A stretch of DNA of 64,000 nt, taken from positions 18,205,934 to 18,269,933 of the forward strand of contig JAAOOA010000033.1 in assembly GCA_012861695.1 (NCBI GenBank), read 5' to 3'. A model generated the notes under the pieces. It made no database searches. It was given only the letters and a program-made list of their open reading frames with translations, and was not told the DNA's origin. A program made the position numbers and the translations under genes. Shown piece after piece: positions 37,741 to 47,730 of this stretch. Source of the stretch: Trematomus loennbergii (Eukaryota > Chordata > Actinopteri > Perciformes > Nototheniidae). Positions within the stretch are counted from its first letter, which is position 1; each line of letters starts with the position of its first letter.

Positions 37741-38559
37741 GGCGGGGTTCAGCCATGGGACCGGAGCCATCTCAAAGCAGCTGCGCTACACTTTAGAGAG
37801 GTGTCCTCACAGAGAAGGAATTAATAAGGTGTAAGGAGGACATTGTGTATTAGTTTTGATATGTCTGTTTATCATTGTTTCAAAAAGCATGTGACTCAAT
37901 CAGCATGATTTATGTCATAATTAATCTTAGAATGAGTGTAGAATAATCACAGTCAATCTTACGAATAAGCACATGACTGACTGACTTGTTTTCCCTCTCT
38001 GCCTGGTCAGTGGTGAATTAAGTGCACTTCAAGCCTGATTATGCATTCTTCCGTAATGCAGCCTCCAGTGGCCACTAATTTAGAAACAGAATCTTCCCTA
38101 GGCTTCCTTCTGCTTACTTGGTATGTATGGATTCCCATATAGATGATTCACCTCGTGGTACAGGGCACGGGGGCTGTGAACCCATGGGCAGGTTCTACTT
38201 GGTCAGGGTTTGGACCTCCATATGTCTCTTGGCAGGCCCATGCTTTCACACTGAAGCAACCCAGGGAGCAGCGGCCATCACTGCAGGCAAGCTGAGGCCT
38301 TCTCTTGTTGCGTCAAACCAAATGTAAACTAATCTGTCAACCTTAATGTGCACAGCTCAGTTTTCTGCATGTCTAACAGACCCCAGGCAAGAAACTCATA
38401 TACTGTACACAGCATCGAGCAAAGATAAGGCCACAGCCGACCGAAGGGCTTGGAAAGCAGATGGATGTGAGGCATAAGAGGGAAAACAGAAACAGAGGTT
38501 TTAACTTTAAACACGCATGTTTTTATGAAAACCTGATGTTTAACATTTTTATTATAGCC

Positions 38560-38872
38560 ATATTAAGCAATAATTCCCATGTGCAAGGGATACATGTGTA
38601 TGTACTGCAGCATTTCTTTATCGTAATAGTCAACCATACAATAATAATTGGGATATACCGTATTTATATTTTTCACTGTTATTGTTCATATTGCTATGTT
38701 TCTTTTTTATATATTCTTGTAAACATGTTTTAAATTAATTTGATAATGGTTTGTACATTGTTTTTGAAATTACATTTCTCGATTTGCTCCTATTTTATAT
38801 CAACAAATGTTCTTACTGTTATTTACACAAAGCAAAATCCTACTTGGAAGTAAACCTGATTCTGATTCTAAT
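38560..38872 (+). repeat. Possible LINE 3' tail
   Basis: The segment is T/A-rich and ends with GTAAACCTGATTCTGATTCT (38851-38870), a short-repeat tail typical of 3' ends of fish L2-like LINEs. No reverse transcriptase frame is present. The left end is a guess. Confidence 0.35.
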
Positions 38873-40001
38873 AATAATGATAGTTGTGTGTCCTTCTTCT
38901 CTTTTATTTATTATGTTTTGCGATGTGTGAAGTTTGGCCAGCATCACCAGTCCCTTGGGTTTCTGATGGTTATTTGTGTGTGAAGATCGGCAGTAGGTGC
39001 GTAAAATGTGGCACATTTGTTCCTACTGATCTCATCTGACAGAGCTGAGAAAAAATGTGGTGACAAAACAGAGCTGATTTGTGCAGATGTGGACTGCCCG
39101 TAGGGAGCCCTTTTTGCACACGCGCTTAATTGATTTCCCAACTGAGGGTAGCAGCGGGACAAGAGGTCACACCCCAGTGCCCTTACACCATTTTAGGTAA
39201 ATAGAATGCAAACAGTGAGCAGCAGACAAAGTGTTAACCACAGATTGTCACACATGTCACCACTCAAGTCTAATGGGCTCCTGTACCAGCGAGTTCAGCC
39301 CTTAAAGAACATTTTGAAACCAGATAGATAGCGCGATGTGATTCCAATCAGGAACCCTTGGCATCCTCTGGTTAGTCAAGTATTGGTCCAGTAAAGCTAT
39401 TGCTTCTTTTCCGGTTAAAGAGCATTAGGAGCCACTACATCATTCGTCCCACACTGTCAGCCCAGAAGTGGCGTGCAACTCTCTCCCTACACATTTATCA
39501 TGCCGTTACCGCTGAGGGATAGCAAGCAAGGCCGGGGAATGAAAAAGAAGAAAACATATAATTTTAATGACATTGGAATTGATTTCAGTTGTCAATGCCA
39601 ACATCAAGTACTGTTCATTGGACCAGTCGTTTAATATCATGGCGTATTCCATCATTGTCATTTCTCTGGTCAAAATCATCAATCTGTTTGTCAAGTAAAA
39701 AGCTTACAGTGTAATGTTGTGTTTCCTCCATTCAGCGTTTTGCTTTTATTCCGGGAAATACTGTATGTGCAAAATTACACAATCTGTTTAAAATGGATTT
39801 TTGCTACATAATGCAGCAGTTAATAAAGCAGCAATTGAATAACTTGTATTAACATATCTGCTTGAAATCTGTGTTTTTGTTTGGATAAAAACAGTATCCT
39901 GCTGATATGCCGTCTTGTCCTGCTTTTGTCATTGCTCTTGTACAATCAGAACCTGAAAGGCAGGATAGATTTATGAATCTGCCTCCTTCTGCTCCAGGTA
40001 T
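38873..40001. other. Intergenic DNA left of the nested transposon complex
   Basis: No feature was recognised except a possible short open segment at 39893-40011 that is interrupted by the hAT insertion (see findings). Confidence 0.35.
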
Positions 40002-40584
40002 TGATAGACCAGGGACGTGCACAGACATTTTGGGGGGCGGGAGCTCTAGTGAGAAAAAGGGCACTTCCCATAATCATTATAAAAGAAAAATGTAAACAAA
40101 AAGTGAAATATAGTTGCACATCCTGACTTACTGACCAATGTATTTGAATACCCTCACACTCACGCAATTGTTTAATACTCAGCAGAATTCTACAAAATAA
40201 TCAGCTAACACAGAGACAATTGTCTTCTTTAGTATTCACTACGCACAAGAGCAGACAACAAACTAGTACAATTAATAGTTATAAATGAGCAGCCAAGAAT
40301 CAAAATTATGAAGTTACTGTTTAAGGACATTACAGGCAAAAAATATCGTTTTTTCATGTACTTGTTATTTTGGTCTATTTTGCTTCCATGTTTCTTTTAC
40401 TCTAATGGAAATAAAACTTCCAAAAAACACATATAAATGGTGTTCGTTTTACTACCATGTCTGAATTCATCTATAGATTTAAAGCTAATCTGCATTTAAA
40501 CATAACATTTCTGGGGAAAATACTGACTTGACGTAAGTAACTATCTGGGGAAGTTGTGAGGTGATATGTTTTTTGTTTTGTTTT

Positions 40585-40632
40585 TTGTTATATCTCTCAC
40601 AGGCTCCGCCCTCTACTGGCCTCTATGGGTAC
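40585..40632. repeat. Left inverted terminal repeat of the DIRS element
   Basis: This 48-bp segment pairs with 41907-41954, with a single mismatch (C versus A at the middle of CTGGCCTC/CTGGACTC). It is preceded by a T-rich run that may have replaced the outer end. Confidence 0.88.
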
Positions 40633-40711
40633 TACCTTATCATGCAAGCATTCACCGACTGAGACTTCTATAGACGTAGCGGGCCTACCTGAATGCGCGC
40701 GCATCTCACCG

Positions 40712-40719
40712 TATAAAAG
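40712..40719 (+). promoter_or_regulatory. TATA box of the DIRS element
   Basis: TATAAAAG lies about 80 bp inside the left inverted repeat and upstream of the Gag remnant. It is followed at once by the palindrome AGGAGGCCTCGCCTCCT. Promoter function is inferred from position. Confidence 0.45.
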
Positions 40720-40840
40720 GAGGCCTCGCCTCCTGACTGTCATCCCTTTCTCTTCAGCGAGCAGGAGTGAACACTGAGCAAAGACGTGAATAGAGAGAAA
40801 GAGAAGAAAAGTGGACTCACCACTCCTTGAGCCCCGGACC

Positions 40841-41222
40841 TGCCCGACATGCCCTGGCCTGATCGCGGGGGCTGATCCGCACCGCCTGTGCTTCCAGAGC
40901 CTGGGGCCGGACCACGCCGAAGACGGCCTAAGCCAGTCGCGGCCTGCAACGCCTGCCGGATGATCCCTCGGCTAAGCCGCAGACATCGTGGGGATCTTTT
41001 CCGGGTGAAGTTCGGCCCGCAGGAGGAAGCGGAGGATCAGGACCTCGAGGTGGTGGAGATGGGTGAACAGGATGACGAGGTGCCATTCGCGTTCGCCATC
41101 CCGAGGGGCCGGGTGGCCAACGTCACGGAGGAGGAAGACGACGAGGACGTTGTCTGGTACTTTCGGGTCCGGCGGCCAGGAGGGTCCAGCACAGGTCTGC
41201 ACGTCTGGACTTCCCGGCGGTA
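40841..41222 (+). pseudogene. DIRS Gag-like remnant, frameshifted
   Basis: The frame starting at 40841 reads CPTCPGLIAGADPHRLCFQS, then LGPDHA, and stops after PATPAG. This is a zinc-knuckle-like C-x2-C ... C-x2-(C to S) block of the kind found at the N-terminus of fish DIRS Gag proteins, with the last cysteine replaced by serine. A second C-x2-C (CNAC followed by RMIPRLSRRHR) continues in another frame, followed by an acidic stretch (EEEDDEDVV) and a stop at 41221-41223. At least one frameshift and probably the left edge of the internal deletion lie here. No start codon was found in the knuckle frame. Confidence 0.55.
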
Positions 41223-41580
41223 ATGACCCTGGCGGTGCGTGCGCTAGCATGTTATGTGGAGCGCACGGCTGCCCTTAGACGCACTGAACAGCTGTTTGTG
41301 TGCTTCGGGGGCGGGGTGACCGGGAATGCTCTGTCCAAGAAACGCCTGGCAAGCTGGCTCTGCGACGGCATTGCACATGCCTACGGACAGGCGGGGAGAG
41401 CCTGCCCCGCGGGGGTCCGTGCACACTCCACACGGGCTGTGGCTGTGTCAACAGCCTTATTCAACGGTGTGAGTGTGGAGGATATATGCACGGCGGTGTC
41501 TTTAGTCAAACGCCAGGCCCCTTCATAAAGTTTTATCTCTTGGACATGTCCGCACACACTCTGCACGGGGTCAGTGTCTG
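41223..41580 (+). pseudogene. DIRS tyrosine recombinase C-terminal domain, frameshifted
   Basis: The open frame 41223-41528 reads VRALACYVERTAALRRTEQL, then FVCFGG, and contains RAHSTRA (catalytic His-x-x-Arg box, codons at 41424-41435) and GVSVEDICTA. These are in the order seen in recombinases of fish DIRS elements, which integrate circular cDNA with a tyrosine nucleophile. The motif FIKFYLLD that should carry the nucleophilic Tyr (codon 41534-41536) lies in a different frame, after a frameshift just before the stop at about 41526. The N-terminal half with the first catalytic Arg is missing. The domain is therefore inactive as it stands. Confidence 0.75.
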
Positions 41581-41906
41581 AGGTGGGGGACATGGGGGCA
41601 CTTGCGCTCTCCCCGTGCTCCTTAGGGACTCGGGAGAGAGGGTGCATAGTGAACCCATACAGGGCTGGGACTTTCTCCGTCTGCCTATAGGCGGACGGGG
41701 GGGAGCCCTCAGCACTGTTTCCGAGCACAATTTTCACGAGGTAAGCGCGTCAGGGTGTGCTCTGTCAGCCGCAGCCCGGACTTCTCCACGGTTACAACCG
41801 AGGGAGAGGTGAGTGAGGCGCAGCGGCTGCTAAAGCCGGTCAGGGACAGTGAGGTGGAACGGTGTGTTGGACGACAGTGCGTGTATACATCGGGGCTCCG
41901 CCCACT

Positions 41907-41954
41907 GTACCCATAGAGTCCAGTAGAGGGCGGAGCCTGTGAGAGATATAACAA
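41907..41954. repeat. Right inverted terminal repeat of the DIRS element
   Basis: Reverse complement of 40585-40632. It is followed by a 19-bp palindromic extension (41955-41973). Confidence 0.88.
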
Positions 41955-42050
41955 GGGTTACCATACGTAACCCCTCGTTTTATCCTTTTCACCTGCAATG
42001 CCTTGGAAACTGCATGCAAATTAGCGTATTTTAATTAGGCCTATAGTTAA

Positions 42051-42409
42051 AGGTGGGGTAGGTAATTCACTTCAGGAACACTTTTTGTTATATTCCATGG
42101 AATGCTCTTAACATCTCGATAGCAATGAATACATTAAATGCTTTGACAATAAATACATTAAAAAAAATGTCATCTGTGGAAGCCGTGGCGCTGTAAAAAG
42201 CACGACCAACTGGATGGCCTACCTGCCTGTCAGCCTTCCATCTCGTGCACAAACTTATCTCGTGCCCTCATTGGTCATGTGCGCGTTCGTGTGTGTTGGA
42301 GGAGGGGCTCTGTAAGGAAGTCTGAAGGAAGGGGCAGATTTTCTTCGGCTGCGTACTTTCAAATTCTAGCTCACTCGAGCTGGTTTCTCCATTCTTACCT
42401 ACCCTACGT
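42051..42409. mobile_element. TTAA-type MITE, family C
   Basis: TTAA at 42047-42050 is followed by AGGTGGGGTAGGTAA. The right end TTACCTACCCTACGT is followed by TTAA at 42410-42413. The termini are imperfect inverted repeats (13 of 15). The 359-bp body has no coding capacity. It sits about 70 bp to the right of the DIRS element, inside the same hAT element. Confidence 0.75.
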
Positions 42410-42783
42410 TTAACGCCTAATTTACATATCAATGTTACGATTGTGATGACTTTATTAGATAGTATACACATTTTACTGTATTCACCTTTAGTGTCTCCCC
42501 TTAAGTACAGTACATTAGCCTGTATGCCCATGATAAATTGCCTTAGCTAAACCTTGAGCAAACTTATCCATTAGCTAGTAGCCTAGTTAACTATATTTGT
42601 TATTGTCTTTTAGCTAATTAGCTGTAAACTCGAGGCACTGGCAGCTTAGTCATTTGTTCATCACCACTCAGCTTCAAACAAGCCAATAAAAGCCGGCATA
42701 ATATGGGACTGTAAGGTGGGAGGTGCTGCTACCTGTCGTTCTGAAGTGACTGCCGATGTCCGCACCGCTGTGCGCGAGACGTG

Positions 42784-42800
42784 GAGGGAGGGAGGGAGGG
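42784..42800. repeat. GGGA tandem tract
   Basis: Four GGGA/GAGG units inside the right arm of the 40-43 kb hAT-like element. Confidence 0.7.
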
Positions 42801-43011
42801 TAGCGAGAGCATCGGAATTTCACAGTCTAATCTCCCGACCTGATATTTTTATTTTGTATTCAATCAATATATTTTGAAAAGGGAAACTGCGCAAACAGCA
42901 GTAGATCTTTTTTTTTTAAAGGGAGAAAAAAGGGCACTTTCTCTGGAGGAAGAAAAAGGGCAGGGGCTCAAGCCCACTTTGATGTCTATGTGTGCACGTG
43001 CTGATAGACCA

Positions 43012-46000
43012 CTCGTCACAACGCATCTCATTGCCAGTATTGATTGCGCTGCATTTCAGGGTGGGGGGCTGTGACCTTAGGTACTATTGTGGACTGTCAT
43101 TCACTTCACGTCAAGGGTCACACGCGGCCCTGACACAACCCCGGCAAAAGATTGCTCCTTCAATTGTTCATGGTGAGCACTCTGTCTGATTAACCATGGC
43201 GTAACCTCTGGTGTGGTGCCTTCTTTTTGGCTCAATGTACAACGTTACAATTAGGGATGGAACTAAATGTCCATATGGAAATGCAAATGTCAGCCAGGAA
43301 ACCCATAATAAAGACAATTAAGGCTGCACAATATTTCAAAATCAACATTGGGCACAACGCAGGACTTGCGTTGTCAAGCTGGAAATGTATCTCCAACATG
43401 TCATACTACTACTTTTTTGATTGTGGACCACTTGCATAATGTGCCATCAATCTAAAAAGGGAAGTCTGTCCGCTCTGATGTAAAGGTCCTTGGATACACA
43501 CAGTTTGTTAATAGCGAGTGACATGCAGGCTCTGCATACACAGCAGACCACAGATTAAAATCAATGCTGATCACTTTATCAAACAACCAAACGAGCCCTG
43601 GTAGTCGTTGAAATGAAAATCAGAAAGATAAGGAGATTTGGTTGCAAGAAAGAATAAGTCAGTTGTACAGAAATATTTTAGCTGCATAAAAGGATGACCA
43701 AAAATAGGCACAGTCGTTCTCTGATGATCCTTCATATTTTGCAACATTCATTTAATTACAACATCATCCAGCCTTAAAGACACTAACAATTAAATAGCTC
43801 TTTTAAGCAAAAGAGTGCAGCATAATTTAAATATTTTACAGCAATAAAACTATTCACAAAATAAAATTGTCCGTGATATCCAAACAAACTTCAATACATG
43901 TTGTTAGAGAGTTGGTGGAAAAAAGCGTATTTAAATCCGCACCTACAGTCTATGTTATTTATCGCATTCTGTGTGTGCTCTAATCACATGTTAATAGGCC
44001 TATTTATAAAAGCCTGTGTGTTAGCACGTGTGGGTGTGTGTGCAGCAGGTTCCATGTGTTTTGCATAATGAAACGGTCTTGAAATATCGCAGGTTTGTGC
44101 CTTCGTTTGTGTTTGTGTTGGCATGCGTGGGACAGCTCTGGAAGTGTGACAGGTGAAGCCTCCACCTGGCCCCGCTGGGTCCACCTGCTCACTGGCTGGC
44201 ATGTGACGCTGAGGGGGCCAAATGTTGCCACAGGGAACGGGCGGAACAGTGAAAGGATTTTTTTTTAGGGGGCAATCTGGAGGGCCATGGGTGAGCACTT
44301 AGTTCCTCAGGGCTTCTGGCGTCTGTCGGCGATGGCGGGCTGGCACAAAAGGCAACACATAATTAACTTCATTATCTCACTGGCATTGTTAGCGTGGGTG
44401 CAAGCATATTCTTTTATCCTGTGTGCAGGCTGTATATAATATGAGGGCTATGGTATATTTCTGTCTCCTGCTTAGGAGTGCCTCCCCCACCCCCCTCATG
44501 TGGCTACCATTATAGCTCCTATGACTGTACTTCTCCCTCTATGTGTGTTTTTTTGCATCTTATGCCACTGAACGCAGAAGCTGCCACTGACAGCATATGT
44601 TTGTGCCGACTGGCCACGTGACTGGAAGGAATCCCGCACGTGGAACTGAATGCATGTCCTGTTCCTCCAACAGACAGTGAGCTACAATGGCTGAACATAT
44701 TTTGATGAGGAGCTGACTTGTGGCTGGGAAACACATGATGGAATGATGAGGATGCTGGTTTGTTTGCGCTGCAATTAAGTGCAAACGGTGACAGGATTTC
44801 AAATGGCGTTGTGAAATAATTCGACAAGAAATTAAAATATCTTTAAAAATACAGCATCAACAAAAAATATTTCACACGATTATACTTCCATGTACATATG
44901 GTGTATATGAGGTATAGTAATCTAACAAGTGATGCATGTCCTCTTCTAATCAAATCATAAACAATGCCAGTAGTACGGCGTGTGTTTCAAAAGAGGGTGC
45001 CATACTGCAGTCATTGACAAGGGAAGATACCAGTACATTTGCATTTCTCAGCAGGATTCAGTAAAAGGGGTGGGGGGGGGGGAATTGGGAAACCCCCTTG
45101 AACCGAACAAAGCCCACAGAGATTTTCGGTCTCATGGAAGTGGGCCTCACAGTGGTGGCAAAACGAACGGCATCCAAACTGTGTCTCATGAGCGAGGCGT
45201 GGGTTTGCACAGACTTACTCTACAACAGCACGCCCATTGGCTCAGCAAGGAGAAGACAGCTCAATCCGCTCCTGGGGGGAGGGGGCTGGTGAGGGGTGGA
45301 CAGCGTGGCGAGATGAGGATCCAGGAGAAGAAGCTACATGAGGAAAATAAGACTCCCATAAAGCATAGCGAGGGGAAAGGCAATAACATATGGACCTGAA
45401 CAAATCTGATAATGAGACGAGAGCCACACAAGGTATAGAACGTGGAAGAAAAGGATGTATTAGACAATGAAGGCTTGCAATATAGTTGCCATGGAGATGA
45501 GCAAGTCTCCCAAGCCTCGTCATTTCTCTGACTCCTCCCGTGAACGCTGGGATAAAAATAGACATGGACAGAGAACAAAGAGCTATTTAAAAAAAAAAGA
45601 AGAAAAAAAAGGACAAGATGATTGAAGAAGAAAGGTTGTGGAAAAAAATTGGGACATGTGTGTTAGAAGTGCATGTGTGAGTGTGTATCTGAGTGTTGGA
45701 TTATTGAAGGGAATGGAGTGAAGGAACAACCATGCCTCTGTCAAATGGTGGAGCGGAGTGAGTGATAGACAGAACCCGCCGGTCTGGGAAAGGAAATCCC
45801 ATCATTAACATTAGTTATTAGAACAGCAGCAGAGGAACAATGTGGGCTTTTGACACTAGAGCCACAATGATCACATTTACACCTGTTGTGTATTTTTTTT
45901 ATTTTATAAGAACAATATAGGTCATTTCTGATTTAAAAAAATATATATTACATTGCAGTATTCTTATGTCATTTGTTCTTCCTTCTTCTTTATTTCTTCT

Positions 46001-47648
46001 TATTTTTATAGTTATCATAATAATAATAACAATAATAGTCATATAACATCATGTACATTGAATGAGAAATGATATCTGTGTAATCTATTCTGATCCAAAT
46101 ATTATATTATTCATTATAACTTTGATCAACTAATTGATTTTTAATCATCATTTTATTTTCACTGCTGCTTTTACTAATGATAATAATAATCATTAGTATC
46201 ACCATAGCAACAAAACCTACATTTTGTTTTTGATCTGAGGAATATTATTTCATTGACTTCTATGTTACTGCTCCGTTAAATACGCAATCATTTTAATGTA
46301 ATTAAGTTGTTTGAAAAATTGACATTTTTGATAAGTGTGCTATTATTTCACACTATACAGCTTCTTAGCAGGTTTTGAAAGCATTGTGTTCTGAGGAGAA
46401 AGGTGACAAAATTAAGTGTGCTCAAAGCAGACAGTATGCTGAACAAATTTGGTCAATTTTGGAGTGTGATGTTGAGGCACACTACTCTCCTTTAAAGCAA
46501 AGCAAAAAGGAAATGGAGCTGCTGCTCACAACGAAAACAAATAAGTTGTGGTAAGGTTCATATCAGGGGAAAAAACAAAGACTGTATATAGGAAGTAGAT
46601 GTTGTCAACATGAAGTCGCCCACTGGTTTCTGGACTATGGTTTTAAAGTATTGTATTGTTGTGTATTGAAACTAGCAATTGAGACCATACGCTCATTAGA
46701 AAAAGGTTTTCTCTGGTAATAAATCAAGAAAGAAGTAATGCAAATGTATCATAGCCTTCTATACAATTTGCATTCCTTTAACAAGTGGATTAGCCAGTTA
46801 ATGAGAGTGAATGCAAGTTTGCAACAGGTCCGCATGGGTTTCACTTCTCAGGCCCGGAGGTTAGCCCTTGTGGAAAAACCTGGTGTTTTGAGCTTTTCAA
46901 AGAGTAATTTAAAACGCCCTGAATGTATTTAAAAATGTGTTTTTGCTGACCTCCACTTGTCAGCCTGTAGTGGTGATGTACACTGTGACTCGAGGACGCT
47001 GTGAATTCACTGTTGGGTGGGGTTACAGGTTCAACACAGAACACTTTTTACGTTTGATGTGATCGCAGGTGAAAGAGAATTTAAACTTTCAAAAAGAGAA
47101 AGAGGACCTGTGTTGAGGTACTCTCTAAAACTGAACACAAACTGTGAAAAGACTCCTAATGACTGCAGAAGAGACTGAGTACAGATCACCTTGTCTGCTT
47201 TGTGCCCTCAGCTTCATGTTTGCAAGTTTCATGTGCACTAGTAAGCCATCAAAACGACTAACCTAAATCTAAATGGGTTTATTTTGTCGACTCAGGGGAA
47301 AAGAGGGGCCCACAGAGAGGCGCTGAGAGTGGCAGCTGGGCCTAGCTAACAGGACAACTGCTAATGGGACGCCCCATCTGCTGCTCCCGTTCTTCTGCCC
47401 ACCGCCCATCCCAGTGCCAACCTCTGGGCTTCTGGAAAATATCCTGAGCTCCCCTGCTGTTTGGCATCTATCATCTCATAACATTATTTACCCAAACTTC
47501 ACAATGTCCTGACACTCAAACTTCTAGTGCATGAAATCAGATGGCAAATGATCAGCGGCAGGCAGTGCATTTAGTTAACACTTGAGGATACTAACAACTT
47601 TGGGCTTTTACTTTAACTAAAAACTTTATATTTGGATAGCCACATGTG
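43012..47648. other. Intergenic DNA, nothing coding recognised
   Basis: It contains a G-run near 45070, an A-rich tract (about 45583-45613) and ATA/AAT-rich sequence near 46015-46200. A 139-codon open frame (44980-45399) has no recognisable domain and is overlapped on the other strand. Confidence 0.4.
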
Positions 47649-47650
47649 TT

Positions 47651-47730
47651 TAGAATAGAATAGAATATCTTTATTGTCATCATATAAAGAATACGACATT
47701 TATTTGGCAACTCTCACTGCAGTTATGAGG
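47651..47730 (-). repeat. Probable retroposon tail (ATAGAATAGAAT...CTTTATTGTC)
   Basis: Two GAATA units (AATAGAATAGAATATCTTTA) are followed by TTGTCATCATATAAAG. Read on the minus strand this is an 'ATAAAG ATATTCT' tail, common at the 3' ends of fish LINE or SINE copies. No body was recognised. Confidence 0.35.

Larger units (their letters stand above)
40585..41978 (+). mobile_element. Internally deleted DIRS-type tyrosine-recombinase retrotransposon
   Basis: The ends are inverted, not direct: 40585-40632 and 41907-41954 are reverse complements at 47 of 48 positions (core TCTCACAGGCTCCGCCCTCT). Inverted terminal repeats with a Gag-like start and a tyrosine recombinase at the 3' end are the hallmark of DIRS1-like elements. 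A TATAAAAG box lies at 40712-40719. A broken Gag (40841-41220) and a broken recombinase (41223-41580) are present; reverse transcriptase and RNase H are absent. At about 1.4 kb the copy is far shorter than full DIRS elements (several kb). Beyond the right repeat, GGGTTACCATACGTAACCC at 41955-41973 is palindromic and probably belongs to the true terminus; the left end lacks it. The copy is much GC-richer than its surroundings. Confidence 0.8.
40010..43003. mobile_element. 3-kb hAT-like element hosting a DIRS remnant and a TTAA MITE
   Basis: The left end reads CAGGGACGTGCACAGACATT and the right end, on the minus strand, CAGCACGTGCACACATAGAC. The string TGATAGACCA occurs at 40002-40011 and again at 43002-43011, consistent with an 8-bp hAT target duplication whose exact placement is blurred by two bases. 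The subterminal stretches are also inverted: AAAAAGGGCACTT near 40056 and AAAAAAGGGCACTT near 42927 are direct words, while GGAGCTC and GGGCTTGAGCCC lie near the ends. Inside it are a DIRS element (about 40585-41978) and a TTAA MITE (42051-42409). No hAT transposase was seen. The right end is given to 43003; it could be 43001. Confidence 0.7.

Noticed and set aside
41381..41737. 118-codon minus-strand frame
   Set aside because: Antisense shadow of the recombinase remnant in a GC-rich retrotransposon.
44980..45399. 139-codon open frame on the plus strand
   Set aside because: Low-complexity Gly/Lys-rich translation including a G-run, opposite-strand frames of similar length, and no recognisable domain or splice sites.
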